From positions 381,715 through 445,714 of the forward strand of contig NZ_MPPI01000001.1 of the NCBI RefSeq assembly GCF_001895925.1: a stretch of DNA of 64,000 nt. Reading direction: 5' to 3'. Position 1 is the stretch's first letter. The number at the start of each line of letters is the position of its first letter. Shown one piece after another: positions 34,159-43,279 of this stretch. The notes under the pieces were generated by a model that worked only from the letters and a program-made list of their open reading frames with translations, was not told the origin of the DNA and searched no databases. This DNA comes from Phormidesmis priestleyi ULC007. GTDB taxonomy: Bacteria > Cyanobacteriota > Cyanobacteriia > Leptolyngbyales > Leptolyngbyaceae. A program made the position numbers and the translations under genes.

Positions 34159-34894
34159 AGTTCTATTGGGGTGAGGAGTAATAGTTGACGAAATGGATGG
34201 AGTTGACAAACTTTAGGGGAGCGGTTCAGGACGTGCCGGGTCAGATGCTAGATGTAGCGTTACTGCTCTTTGCTTTCTACTAGTGATAGCGGTTAATTTT
34301 GAGATTGTCAACCCTTAGCTCAAGCAAACTTTTAGTGGTTGTATCTCCAGACTTTTGCACTACAAACTGCTTTGCCTAGTGAAGAATGCTGTGGGCTTTG
34401 GGCACGATCGAAACTCTCGCAACTTCCGACCTTAAAAGCTCAAAAGGCATAGCCCATGAACTTAGATTTAGTTAGATATTAAGTATCCTGACTTAATTAA
34501 GAAGCGTACGTTTGCACCAGTCATGATGCACATTATGCAAGTCAGAAAGAATTTTATAGAGGCACCTTTCAAGCACTGAGAACTTACGGACGACAAAGCA
34601 TTTTCAGCGCTCTTAACTTTACTAACACTTTATACTACCCTAAAACGACTCAAGTTTATGAATTTCGTTCTTTTTAACCATTGCGTCTTTTTAACCATTG
34701 TGTCGCAGATTGAAATAAAACGTCTAAAGGCTCAACATATGGTGTTTAAATCTGATTTTATAATCTATAAAGAACAAGTAAAAAAGTCAGTGGTTTTACG
34801 GAGCTTGACGAAACACAGGGTTTAGACAGTGGTTGATATCACTGAGAGCTATGACGAATTCCATCACTCCCTTAACGATTCGTTCAACGTTTTG
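34159..34894. other. Long gene-free spacer with a 17-bp tandem repeat
   Basis: AT-rich and without a credible gene on either strand. The only structure noted is an imperfect tandem duplication TCTTTTTAACCATTGCG / TCTTTTTAACCATTGTG at 34669-34702. No tRNA-like or riboswitch motif was recognised. It could hold a small RNA, which cannot be judged here. Confidence 0.5.
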
Positions 34895-34929
34895 AGACAA
34901 AAAATAGGGATGCACCAAAGTACATCCCT
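34895..34929 (-). terminator. Rho-independent terminator of ndhH
   Basis: On the minus strand AGGGATG, a 10-nt loop, and CATCCCT are followed by ATTTTTTG. The stem spans 34906-34929 and begins 30 nt past the ndhH stop. Confidence 0.85.
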
Positions 34930-34959
34930 CCAAGATCAAGAGACTTTCAAGACATTTTG

Positions 34960-36144
34960 TTAGCGATCGACCGATCCCATAATGATATCGATGCTTCCTA
35001 AAATGGTGACAATATCTGCCACCTTCATGCCTTTTAGCAAGTGGGGCAAAATTTGCACGTTGTTAAAGTCAGCCGCCCGAATCTTCCAGCGCCAGGGAAA
35101 TGGGTTGTCGTCGCCCATAATAAAGATGCCTAACTCGCCCTTCCCGCTCTCAACTCTGACGTAGTGTTCGCCTTTGGGAATCTTGAATGTCGGTGCAATT
35201 TTCTTGCCGATGAACTGATAGTCAAAGCTATTCCACTCAGATTTTGGCCCTTCTGCCATTCGCTTCGCTTCTAAATTCTCAAACGGGCCGCCGGGTAGAG
35301 CCGCGATCGCTTGTCTGATAATCTTGACCGACTCGCGCATCTCCCGAATTCGCACGATGTAACGGGCAAAGCAGTCTCCTGCCGTCTCCCACTGCACATC
35401 CCAGTCAAAATCGTCGTAGCATTCGTAGTGGTCAACTTTTCGCAAGTCCCAGTTAACGCCTGATGCGCGCAACATCGGCCCAGACAGACCCCAGTTAATC
35501 GCTTCATCGCGTGTAACAGTGCCGACTGCCTCGACCCGCTTGCGGAAGATCGGATTGTCGGTGATCAGCCGCTCATATTCATCCACTTTGGGCATGAAAT
35601 AATCACAGAAGTCTTCGCACTTGTCAATCCAGCCATAGGGGAGGTCAGCCGCAACGCCGCCAATGCGAAAATAGTTATGGTTAACCATGCGATATCCACA
35701 AGCCGCTTCCCACAGGTCATAAATCAGTTCGCGTTCGCGGAAGATATAAAAGAACGGGGTTTGCGCTCCCACGTCTGCCATGAATGGCCCAAGCCACAGT
35801 AGATGATTAGCGATGCGATTTAGCTCTAACATGATGACGCGGATGTGACTAGCCCGCTTAGGAACCGTGATTCCGGCTAGCTTTTCTGGCGCGTTAACTG
35901 TCACCGCTTCGTTAAACATGCCTGCGGCGTAGTCCCATCGACTCACGTAGGGCACAAACATAATGTTAGTGCGGTTTTCGGCAATTTTTTCCATGCCTCG
36001 GTGCAAGTAGCCGATCACGGGTTCGCAGTCGATCACGTTCTCCCCGTCGAGGGTGACGATCAGCCGCATCACTCCGTGCATTGAGGGATGGTGCGGCCCC
36101 ATGTTGAGAACCATGGGTTCGGTTTTGGTTTCGAGCATTGCCAT
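34960..36144 (-). CDS. ndhH: NAD(P)H-quinone oxidoreductase subunit H (NDH-1 49-kDa subunit)
   Basis: 394 aa, full length. [72 protein letters not shown] and [20 protein letters not shown] are diagnostic. NdhH forms part of the quinone-reduction site in the NDH-1 peripheral arm, used for respiration, cyclic electron flow and CO2 uptake. It is alone rather than with other ndh genes, as in many cyanobacteria. Followed by a strong terminator; the divergent neighbour is rsmH. Confidence 0.98.
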   Translation of the reverse strand: MAMLETKTEPMVLNMGPHHPSMHGVMRLIVTLDGENVIDCEPVIGYLHRGMEKIAENRTNIMFVPYVSRWDYAAGMFNEAVTVNAPEKLAGITVPKRASHIRVIMLELNRIANHLLWLGPFMADVGAQTPFFYIFRERELIYDLWEAACGYRMVNHNYFRIGGVAADLPYGWIDKCEDFCDYFMPKVDEYERLITDNPIFRKRVEAVGTVTRDEAINWGLSGPMLRASGVNWDLRKVDHYECYDDFDWDVQWETAGDCFARYIVRIREMRESVKIIRQAIAALPGGPFENLEAKRMAEGPKSEWNSFDYQFIGKKIAPTFKIPKGEHYVRVESGKGELGIFIMGDDNPFPWRWKIRAADFNNVQILPHLLKGMKVADIVTILGSIDIIMGSVDR

Positions 36145-36473
36145 AGATGTTCAGCCTCTCCCTTACAGATTTTGGAATAGCCCTGCTTCAGTCTCGGATC
36201 ATAATAGGCGACTGGCAGCAGTTGAGTCGAAAGCGTTTAATTAGCTGAATGTATATCGTTGCTCGCTTTTGTTGCGCCTTCTTAATTATAGAGATGGCTG
36301 GCTGTAAACGTTGACTGGAATAGATTTAGCTGACAATGAAGTTTTTGCAGAAAATCAATAGAGCGAAGTCGATGTTGAACCAAACCGATGCTTCTAAGAT
36401 GGGAAAGACAGGCAAGATCAACAGTGAAGGATCTAAAGTTAACGGTGGGTGATGTGTTTGGGTGGCTAAAACT
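36145..36473. other. Divergent promoter region between ndhH and rsmH
   Basis: About 330 nt with no gene. It must hold the promoters of ndhH (minus) and rsmH (plus), but no confident -10/-35 pair or operator is distinguished. Confidence 0.5.
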
Positions 36474-37373
36474 ATGACTTCTGTATCGGATGATTCTGAT
36501 TTGGCGATCGCGCCTGAGTTTTTACACATTCCAGTGCTGCATCGCGAAGTCATCGAGGGTTTAGCGATTCGTCCTCACGGTCACTATTTAGATGCAACGG
36601 TTGGCGGGGGTGGACATACAGCACTGATCTTAGCGGCAGCAGACGGGGTGCGTGTCACTGCAATCGATCAGGATGATCAGGCGATCGCAGCGGCAACCCA
36701 AAAACTAGCAGAATTTGGCGATCGAGTCGAATTCCAGCAAACTAATTTTGCCAATTTCGATCCAGGAGAGACGAGGTTTGACGGCATTTTGGCAGATTTA
36801 GGCGTAAGTTCTGCTCAGTTTGATATTGCCGATCGAGGGTTTAGTTTTCGCCATGAAGCACCATTAGATATGCGAATGGATCGCGGGCAATCGCTCACCG
36901 CCGCCGAGATCATTAATCACTGGGATGAAACTAAACTTGCCAATATTTTCTACACCTATGGCGAAGAGCGGCTCTCACGAAGAATTGCCCGACGAATTGT
37001 AGAGCGGCGACCCTTTCAGTCCACAACCGAATTAGCAGAAACGATCGCGCATTCGGTGCCTCGTCAATATCGCTACGGACGAATTCACCCTGCAACTCGC
37101 GTGTTTCAAGCACTTCGCATCGCGGTCAATCAAGAACTCACCGTTTTAGAAACGTTTGTCAATCAGGCTCCACAGTGGCTCAAACCAGACGGGAGAATTG
37201 CGATGATTAGCTTTCACAGTTTAGAAGATCGGATTGTCAAACACCGATTAAAAGAGTCGCCGTTGCTGCGAGTGTTAACCAAAAAACCGATCATTGCTCA
37301 AGAAGATGAGTTAGACGAGAACCCTAGAGCGCGATCGGCAAAACTCAGAATTGCAGAGCGAGTGGTTGAGTAA
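36474..37373 (+). CDS. rsmH: 16S rRNA C1402 N4-methyltransferase
   Basis: 299 aa from ATG 36474 (GGGTGG 8 nt upstream); a GTG at 36462 adds four residues. [33 protein letters not shown] (SAM site), [48 protein letters not shown] and [18 protein letters not shown] are all classic RsmH/MraW motifs. It methylates C1402 in the decoding centre. Outside cyanobacteria the gene usually sits in the dcw cluster; here it stands alone. Confidence 0.97.
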   Translation: MTSVSDDSDLAIAPEFLHIPVLHREVIEGLAIRPHGHYLDATVGGGGHTALILAAADGVRVTAIDQDDQAIAAATQKLAEFGDRVEFQQTNFANFDPGETRFDGILADLGVSSAQFDIADRGFSFRHEAPLDMRMDRGQSLTAAEIINHWDETKLANIFYTYGEERLSRRIARRIVERRPFQSTTELAETIAHSVPRQYRYGRIHPATRVFQALRIAVNQELTVLETFVNQAPQWLKPDGRIAMISFHSLEDRIVKHRLKESPLLRVLTKKPIIAQEDELDENPRARSAKLRIAERVVE

Positions 37374-37459
37374 ATGGTTGTTAGGCTGACCGGACCCAGC
37401 AGAATGCCATATAACAGTTGACCTGATACTATCTAAAGGTAAGCTCAAGGGAGAAACAG

Positions 37460-38113
37460 ATGGAGAAGGCATTTGGATTAGAAATTCCTGAAAACTTGGA
37501 AGAAACCTGCGAACTTAATCGAACGGCTTTAGTCGTCTACGATATGCAGGTAGGTATTTTTAGCCAATTAAGCAATGGATCTGAGATCAAGTCACAGGTT
37601 GTAAAGGTTCTTCAAGCAGCAAGAGAAGTTGATTTACGTATATTTTTTATGCGCCACATGTCGCTGCCAAATGAGCTATCAGGTGTATTCCAACTCAGGA
37701 CGGCAAAGGCATGGCAAAAAGCTACCTCAGTTAATGATGTTAAACCCTGGTTTCTTCGTGACTCACCCAGTTTTCAACTCATTCCAGAGATGATGCCGCT
37801 TTCCTCTGAAGCAGTTTTCGACAAGATCACAATGTCGGCCTTTGAGAGTACTCCTTTGGATATTGCTCTGCGTGATTGTGGTATCCAAACTGTTATTATT
37901 GTGGGCGTGGCAACCGAAATCGGCATTGAGCCAACAGTTCGCCATGCGGCTGATCTTGGCTATATCCCTGTTGTAGTTACTGATGCCTGTGGAGCAGGTA
38001 ATGAAGAAGCTGGTCAGCGTGCGATCGCGAGTCTCAGATTCATGGGAGATGCGTTTTTCTCAACTGTTGACGAGATTTGCCAAATCCTCTACACAAAAAA
38101 GGTTTCTAAGTAA
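37460..38113 (+). CDS. Isochorismatase-like cysteine-hydrolase family protein
   Basis: 217 aa. TALVVYDMQVGIF supplies the catalytic Asp (D28) and FDKITMSAFESTPLD the Lys (K122). The nucleophile position normally in a TDxCV motif reads VATEIGIEPTVRHA, with Gly155 instead of Cys, so it cannot act by the usual thioester amidase route; true isochorismatases also lack this Cys, so the substrate is open. AGGGAGAAACAG precedes ATG. The gene is AT-richer than rsmH and is bracketed by GTTAGGC at 37380 and an attC-like site at 38142-38222, so it looks like an integron gene cassette. Confidence 0.8.
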   Translation: MEKAFGLEIPENLEETCELNRTALVVYDMQVGIFSQLSNGSEIKSQVVKVLQAAREVDLRIFFMRHMSLPNELSGVFQLRTAKAWQKATSVNDVKPWFLRDSPSFQLIPEMMPLSSEAVFDKITMSAFESTPLDIALRDCGIQTVIIVGVATEIGIEPTVRHAADLGYIPVVVTDACGAGNEEAGQRAIASLRFMGDAFFSTVDEICQILYTKKVSK

Positions 38114-38141
38114 CTCCAATAGCTTCGTACATTATATGTCA

Positions 38142-38222
38142 GCCTAACCATTCAAATGCATCGGACGGTCGAGAGTCGTTCGCACTGAGTTCGAGTTCAT
38201 CTGCCGCCGCTGATTTGAGCCG
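38142..38222 (+). other. attC-like recombination site of a lone gene cassette
   Basis: R'' box GCCTAAC (38142-38148) is the exact complement of G|TTAGGC at the 5' boundary of the preceding gene (37380-37386), as in a circularised cassette. After the R box come a 3-nt mismatch (CAT vs GGC, the unpaired spacer), a paired TCAAAT, then CGG and CGG pairs interrupted by single extrahelical bases, then a variable stem. The site ends at G38222 before TTCTCAAC. R box, spacer, L box and extrahelical bases follow the attC plan. No integrase lies in the window. Confidence 0.6.
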
Positions 38223-38225
38223 TTC

Positions 38226-40490
38226 TCAACTTACACTTTGACAGAGAACAACGGGCAAGTCAGAGGCACTTTTTAACAATACATAACCGACTATGGCTGC
38301 CTCCACATACCCGGCAGCTTGAAGTGCTGTTAAACACGCATTTGCTCGATTGGCATCAACACTCGCTAACAAACCGCCCGACGTTTGCGGGTCAAACAAC
38401 AGTGGATAGTCACGATGATTGTTAGCTTCATCAACGTTCGCGATCGCTTGACTCGATCGCAAGTTTTGAGGATAGAGAGAACTAAAAATTTCCTGTCGAA
38501 CTGTCTGTCGTGCGCCTTCTAAAATCGGTAGTGCAGAGAGATCAAGTTGAACTGACAGACCTGATGCACGAGTCATTTCAACCAAATGGCCGAGTAAGCC
38601 GAAGCCTGTAATATCGGTGCAAGCAGTTGCGCCATGAGTCAGAAAACAGACAGCAGCTTGTTGATTAGAGATCAGCATTGAGGCGATCGCGCCATCGATC
38701 CAACTCGCTTTTGCCTGTCGCCGCATTTCGGCTGCAAACAGCGTTCCGGTGCCGATCGCTTTCGTCAAAATTAGCACCTGTCCCGGTTGCATTCCACCTT
38801 TGCGAAGCAGCCGAGTCGGATCGGCGAAGCCATTACACGACAAGCCAAAGGCTAAGTCTGCACCCTCAACCGTGTGGCCTCCGATTAAGACGGCACCTGC
38901 TTGCTGAAGTGCTCTGACTGACCCAGAGAGTAGCTGATAGAGAGTTTCTTCTTGTTTGGCTTCTGTAGCGTAGGGAATCGTCGCGATCGCCAATGCACTC
39001 TGCGCGGTTGCTCCCATTGCAAACACATCGCTCAAACTGTGATGAGTACTGATTTGACCAAACAAAAAAGGGTCACTCAACAGTGCGGGGAAATAGTCGA
39101 TCGTTTGCACCAACACTTTCCCGATCGGAACTTGCACAACGGCTGCATCATCGGGCGCGTCTAAGCCGATGAGAATATCTTGAGATTGAGCGATCGGCTG
39201 GTCTTGCTGGATGCGTTTGAGCGATCGTTCTAGTGTATTGCCCCCAACTTTGGCACCACATCCCAAACATCGCATCAACGGCTGACTCGGATCTTTACTA
39301 GCGTTCTCGGTATCTTCTGTTGCCATTGATGGAAGCTCGTGGAAACGTCGCATGAATGTGCGATCGATACGATCTTTAATGCGCCATAAAAGTGCAGAAT
39401 TCCAGCCCACTTTCCCATAAGATGCGACGGCAGACTCGTCTCCGGTGCCAATTAAGCTGAGATAATTTTTCTGCGGATGGTAAGGCTGCAACGGTTTATC
39501 GAGAACGATGTTTTGCAAATTCTTGAAGAGTGGCTTGCCCTGCCGGACTGCAAAAACTCCCGCTTTGGGACGAGCATAATTGACCATTGTGGCAATGTCT
39601 CCCGCCGCAAACACCTGCGGGTGAGAAATGGACTGCAACTCATTGTTGACGAGAATGAATCCTTGCTCATCGACCGCTAATCCGGCTTTGCTTAACCAAT
39701 CAGGAGCCGATGCTTGCGTGACCCAAACCGTCGCATCACAAGGAATTTCTAAGCCAGACTTGCTGACGATCGTCCCTTGGTTAATTTCACAAATCTTCTC
39801 AGACAAGTGCAGATGAATTCCTCGCTGAGTCAGTAGGTTATAAAAGTGATGGCGTACCCAAGCATTATGTTTGGGCATCAGTTCAGCCCCACTGTGGAAG
39901 AGATGCAGCGTCAAAAGATCTTTCGACTGTCCAGCCTTTTGCAAAATGTCGTGCAAGCGATGCTGCATGTTGAGGGCTAACTCAACACCACCCGTTCCAC
40001 CTCCCACAATGCTGAGAGCTAATGGTTTCTCAGGGGTTTGCTTGAGAGAATCGGTGAAGCGATTCCACCACGACAACAAATGTTGAACAGGTTTTGCGGC
40101 AATGCTGTGTTCTGCTGCGCCTGTGACGATCGGCATTTTCGGCGTACTGCCAATGTCGATCGATACCCAATCAAACGCAACTGGCGGACGGTTTGCACAC
40201 AAGACTCGATTGTTCTCTAAATCCAGTCCGATCGCGGTATCGATGAAAATCTGAGCTTGAGCAAATTGACAGAGCGATCGCAGATTGATATGACAGTCCT
40301 CATGGTCATAAAACCCAGCAATGTGCCCCGGCAGCATTCCCGAATAAGGCGTGTCGGAGGCTTCGGTGATCAGCGTTAGCCGCACTCCGGGCAATGGGTG
40401 CATCCCAAACATTCGGAGTACGATCGCGTGGCTGTGTCCACCCCCGATCAAAACGAGATCTTTAACTATGGGCTGGGGCGATCGTTTCAT
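38226..40490 (-). CDS. selD: Fusion of NADH dehydrogenase-2-like flavoprotein and selenide, water dikinase (SelD)
   Basis: 754 aa. Residues ~10-375 form an FAD/NAD(P)-binding oxidoreductase (VLIGGGHSHAIVLRMFG, ALSIVGGGTGGVELALNMQ, QVFAAGDIATM). Residues ~405-754 are SelD: CLGCGAKVGG with the catalytic Cys/Lys, DAPDDAAVVQVP, TIDYFPALLSDPFLFGQIST, HHSLSDVFAMGATAQSALAI, GGHTVEGADLAFGLSCNGF and FDPQTSGGLLASV. SelD makes selenophosphate from selenide and ATP; the flavoprotein half may handle redox supply or selenide. The fusion occurs in many cyanobacteria. The first ~66 bases of the gene are duplicated at 42623-42742. Confidence 0.93.
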   Translation of the reverse strand: MKRSPQPIVKDLVLIGGGHSHAIVLRMFGMHPLPGVRLTLITEASDTPYSGMLPGHIAGFYDHEDCHINLRSLCQFAQAQIFIDTAIGLDLENNRVLCANRPPVAFDWVSIDIGSTPKMPIVTGAAEHSIAAKPVQHLLSWWNRFTDSLKQTPEKPLALSIVGGGTGGVELALNMQHRLHDILQKAGQSKDLLTLHLFHSGAELMPKHNAWVRHHFYNLLTQRGIHLHLSEKICEINQGTIVSKSGLEIPCDATVWVTQASAPDWLSKAGLAVDEQGFILVNNELQSISHPQVFAAGDIATMVNYARPKAGVFAVRQGKPLFKNLQNIVLDKPLQPYHPQKNYLSLIGTGDESAVASYGKVGWNSALLWRIKDRIDRTFMRRFHELPSMATEDTENASKDPSQPLMRCLGCGAKVGGNTLERSLKRIQQDQPIAQSQDILIGLDAPDDAAVVQVPIGKVLVQTIDYFPALLSDPFLFGQISTHHSLSDVFAMGATAQSALAIATIPYATEAKQEETLYQLLSGSVRALQQAGAVLIGGHTVEGADLAFGLSCNGFADPTRLLRKGGMQPGQVLILTKAIGTGTLFAAEMRRQAKASWIDGAIASMLISNQQAAVCFLTHGATACTDITGFGLLGHLVEMTRASGLSVQLDLSALPILEGARQTVRQEIFSSLYPQNLRSSQAIANVDEANNHRDYPLLFDPQTSGGLLASVDANRANACLTALQAAGYVEAAIVGYVLLKSASDLPVVLCQSVS

Positions 40491-40747
40491 GTCTCAATTT
40501 TAGAGTGACGATCGTGAACTTTTCATGCTCTTTTCTTGGCGCACGAAGCATGGGTAATTTCGGAGCGATCGTGGACAGCCTTTTGGCTTTCAAAATCAAG
40601 GTAAGTTCAAGCAACTTGTAGAAAGTTGTTGCACTATTAATAGAGTTGAACGTGGGGCGGTCGCTTTTGTTAGGGCATTTATCTAGTGCCAGAAATAACA
40701 GCTATAATCAGTCTTAGTAAAAAATGAGACAGTAGAGTAGATCTTCA

Positions 40748-41188
40748 ATGCCTCCCAGGAAAAAACATTTTCTGCCTAACGGAATATCTATGACTCTACT
40801 TATCTGGTGTTTGACCTCAGTAGGGTTTGCGTTGACACCAATGTTATTTGTATATATCGGTGCATTGTTAACAGGCAAACATTTGGAGCCAGGTTTTAAT
40901 GGGTTTGTCCAAGCAGTGTCATCTAGGGGAGAGCTACTTATCGTAGCTGTCGCTTTACTTGGGGAAGGCGTAAGTGACATGTTACAGAAATCATCGGCGA
41001 AGAAATTAAAGATTTCTGTGGGCGGATTTGCGTGTTTAATACCTCTGATTGCGTGCTGCCTCTTGTATGCTCACATTCAAACATCCAGCGCAGCTTTAAA
41101 TCAGAATTTAATTCTCTTAATATCGAGTATCGCTATCATTTGGGCTGTTTGTATAGGTGCTGCATGTAAGTTCTTCGCTAGATCCTAA
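40748..41188 (+). CDS. Small four-helix membrane protein of unknown function
   Basis: 146 aa. Four hydrophobic segments are visible: MTLLIWCLTSVGFALTPMLF, ELLIVAVALLGEGVSDML, GFACLIPLIACCLLYAHI and LILLISSIAIIWAVCIGAAC. The N-terminus is basic (PPRKKH). No family is recognised. The composition is AT-rich relative to the core genes. It begins the accessory strip (40.7-43.4 kb) that lies between selD and a partial second copy of the selD 5' end. Confidence 0.55.
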   Translation: MPPRKKHFLPNGISMTLLIWCLTSVGFALTPMLFVYIGALLTGKHLEPGFNGFVQAVSSRGELLIVAVALLGEGVSDMLQKSSAKKLKISVGGFACLIPLIACCLLYAHIQTSSAALNQNLILLISSIAIIWAVCIGAACKFFARS

Positions 41189-41272
41189 AATTAAGTCACG
41201 TCAGTGGTAGGAGTTTAGAGATAGTCTGTTTGGTCTGTTTGATGTTTTTGGTGTGTCTCTAGGAGTTTCAGG

Positions 41273-41455
41273 TTGCCGACACAGAAGCAGTCCAATACAG
41301 CAATTTTCGTCTGTCAGCTACTCTCGAATTTGTACCAGCCAATTCAGATCTTTCGCTATGATCAAAAGCTAAAAACGCTTTATGTTCAGGCGGGAGCAAC
41401 TGATCAAATTGCGCTCATAATTGATGAAGAAGGAATTTGGAACTTTGTTCTATGA
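41273..41455 (+). CDS. DUF6888-like small protein
   Basis: 60 aa from a TTG start (TAGGAGTTTCAGG upstream places AGGAG at proper spacing). CQLLSNLYQPIQIFRYDQKL followed by VQAGATDQIALIIDEEGIW matches the DUF6888 pattern of short cyanobacterial proteins that pair with DUF6887. Its stop overlaps the next ATG (ATGA). The coupled two-gene layout suggests a toxin-antitoxin-like cassette, but no activity is known. Confidence 0.65.
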   Translation: MPTQKQSNTAIFVCQLLSNLYQPIQIFRYDQKLKTLYVQAGATDQIALIIDEEGIWNFVL

Positions 41456-41664
41456 TGCAAAATCTTGATCAACTGACCACTCCTGAATTGAAGCGCTATC
41501 TTTCAGAACATCGGAATGACGAGGAAGCATTTCGTGCAGCGCTGCAAATTATTATGAGCCGCCAAGATCCTAATGCTCCTCGGCAACCTTATCCGTTTGA
41601 CCTTGATGATCCTGAGCGCGAAGTAGAAGCCATCCTCAGAGAGAAACTCAAGCAAGTTGAGTAG
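41452..41664 (+). CDS. DUF6887-like small protein
   Basis: 70 aa, ATG 41452 overlapping the upstream stop (a second ATG follows at once). NLDQLTTPELKRYLSEHRND then EEAFRAALQIIMSR is the DUF6887 pattern; the tail is acidic and proline-rich (DPNAPRQPYPFDLDDPEREV). Partner of the preceding DUF6888 gene. Function unknown. Confidence 0.65.
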   Translation: MMQNLDQLTTPELKRYLSEHRNDEEAFRAALQIIMSRQDPNAPRQPYPFDLDDPEREVEAILREKLKQVE

Positions 41665-41836
41665 CGGCGATCTAAACATACGATCGAGCGGACTGTCGAA
41701 AGCTGCTGGTAAAGAAGACTCGCACCAGTTACTAGTATCGATCGGATCAACAGTCCGATCGTCATAGGTATCTTCGGGTTACTAGAGGAACTTCTACCGG
41801 AGTGACTGAACAACAGAGCCTTGCTAGAATAGAAAC

Positions 41837-42004
41837 ATGAAATACCCTCTCCACACCGTATCAAAGCCTGTCTCTGGCAGTGAAGCTGAGAAACTGGCTC
41901 AAGCCATTCAAAGTGGTGGCTACATTGCGAATGAAACCGCCCTTGCTCTGATGCAACGGATCGCAGAACGTCGCCGTCGAAAGTCTGCAAATGCCGCCAA
42001 GTAG
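41837..42004 (+). CDS. Small basic-tailed protein preceding a GNAT gene (possible antitoxin)
   Basis: 55 aa: MKYPLHTVSKPVSGSEAEKL, then AQAIQSGGYIANETALALMQ and a strongly basic tail (RIAERRRRKSANAAK). It overlaps the start of the downstream acetyltransferase gene by 14 nt. A small basic protein translationally coupled to a GNAT enzyme recalls TacA/TacT-type or related toxin-antitoxin pairs, but this protein lacks a clear ribbon-helix-helix. Confidence 0.55.
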   Translation: MKYPLHTVSKPVSGSEAEKLAQAIQSGGYIANETALALMQRIAERRRRKSANAAK

Positions 42005-42584
42005 TAAGTTTACAAGTGTTGACTTCTCCGAGATTCCAGTCGAGCGCGTCACTCCTACACTGGCTAGGTTGGGTCAAGGATTTCGTTGTTCGCGAGGAGA
42101 ATTTGTTACCTATTGGCGACAAGGGCGTATCCAGCGGGAAATTAACGCCCGGATCAGTCAATGTTGGATTCTGCGATGCGAAGATTCTTTAGCTGGTTAC
42201 ATCACTCTCATTGCTGACAAACTGGAGATTGACCAACCGATTCTGATTGACGAAGGCGTTCAATATCAAATGTTTCCAGCCATCAAAATTGGTTTGCTTG
42301 CGGCTGATCGACGGGCAAAGGGTGTCGGTCGTCGGTTAGTAGAGTGGGCGATCGAATACGTAGCGAGTGAGATCGCACCTACGATCGGGGTCAGGTTTAG
42401 GACAGTGGATGCCCTATATGACGCGGATTTGACACCGCCTTACGATGCTTCTGGCTTTTACGAAAAGTTTGGGTTTCGTTTTGCCAACATCGAAGAAGCC
42501 TTGCCACCGTCCACCCCCTACCGCACGATGTATCTTGATCTCAAACCCTTGATTGATCTGTTGGATGGCTCAGATTCTGACTAA
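41991..42584 (+). CDS. GNAT-family N-acetyltransferase (possible toxin of a pair)
   Basis: 197 aa. VDFSEIPVERVTPTLARLGQ at the N-terminus; the acetyl-CoA-binding motif A is IKIGLLAADRRAKGVGRRLV (R-x-x-G-x-G/R near residues 105-115), followed by EWAIEYVASEI and SGFYEKFGFRFANIEE. The fold is complete. Coupled to the small upstream gene by a 14-nt overlap. Substrate unknown: it could be aminoacyl-tRNA (toxin type) or a metabolite. Its context among other small two-gene cassettes favours a toxin-antitoxin role, which is inference. Confidence 0.75.
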   Translation: MPPSSKFTSVDFSEIPVERVTPTLARLGQGFRCSRGEFVTYWRQGRIQREINARISQCWILRCEDSLAGYITLIADKLEIDQPILIDEGVQYQMFPAIKIGLLAADRRAKGVGRRLVEWAIEYVASEIAPTIGVRFRTVDALYDADLTPPYDASGFYEKFGFRFANIEEALPPSTPYRTMYLDLKPLIDLLDGSDSD

Positions 42585-42622
42585 CAGCCCTGTTGTAAGT
42601 CAATCGCATAGGGAGGATTGGG

Positions 42623-42742
42623 CGATCGCGTGGCTGTGTCCACCCCCGATCAAAACGAGATCTTTAACTATGGGCTGGGGCGATCGTTGCATATCCTAAT
42701 TCTAAAGTGACGATTGCTAACCTTTCATGCTCTCTTCTTGGC
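42623..42742. repeat. Direct duplication of the selD 5' end and leader
   Basis: 42623-42742 matches 40421-40540 without gaps (constant offset 2202). The ~66 nt that correspond to the first 22 codons of selD are identical except next to the start codon; the upstream half has about eleven differences. The copy still has an ATG (42696, minus) encoding MQRSPQPIVKDL but soon leaves the homology. It is a vestige of a tandem duplication spanning the intervening accessory genes. Confidence 0.9.
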
Positions 42743-42849
42743 ATATCTAACACGATACTTTCAGCCTACTCTGAGTTATCTGTAAGGGCAGGAACTCCTT
42801 GCTGAGTTATCGTTAAAGCAATGTTGGGTAATACTGGAGAACAGTCAAA

Positions 42850-43208
42850 GTGACATTTAGCAAATTTAGAGAAGGGGATTTTAGAGAGCATGTTGATCCA
42901 AGCACTGTAGCGATTGTGCAAGAAAACACTGCTTTTGCACTTGACCTTTACAAAGCATTGCAAGGAAAAGATAACCTCTTCTTTTCTCCCATACAGCGTA
43001 TCTGTGGCATTCGCTATGACCTATGCTGGTGCTCATGGAGAGACAGGACGGCAAATGGCTCAAGTTCTTCACTTTTTAGTAGAGAGGAGTCTACCACCGC
43101 CCCGCCGTTTTTCAGGCTAATCATCCCTTTATTCTTCTAATTCGTGAGAAGCACACTGGGATTGTCTTGTTTTTGGGTAGATTCGTCACACCAGAAGCGG
43201 CTGCATAG
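42850..43208 (+). pseudogene. Serpin pseudogene
   Basis: The first part reads VQENTAFALDLYKALQGKDN then LFFSP; one base shift at ~42990 continues as PYSVSVAFAMTYAGAHGETG, RQMAQVLHF, the serpin N-terminal helix A-C region. After a deletion of the middle (~250 residues), the third frame gives VFQANHPFILLIREKHTGIV, LFLGRFVTPEAAA and a stop, the C-terminal serpin signature after the reactive loop. Serpins are suicide inhibitors of serine or cysteine proteases. The gene is inactive: frameshifted and lacking the core and reactive loop. Confidence 0.85.
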
Positions 43209-43279
43209 AGCGAGATAGTAGCGATATCCTTGAAGGAAACTCCAGCTTTTTGTAGATAATCGCTATAAGAGGTCTCGAT

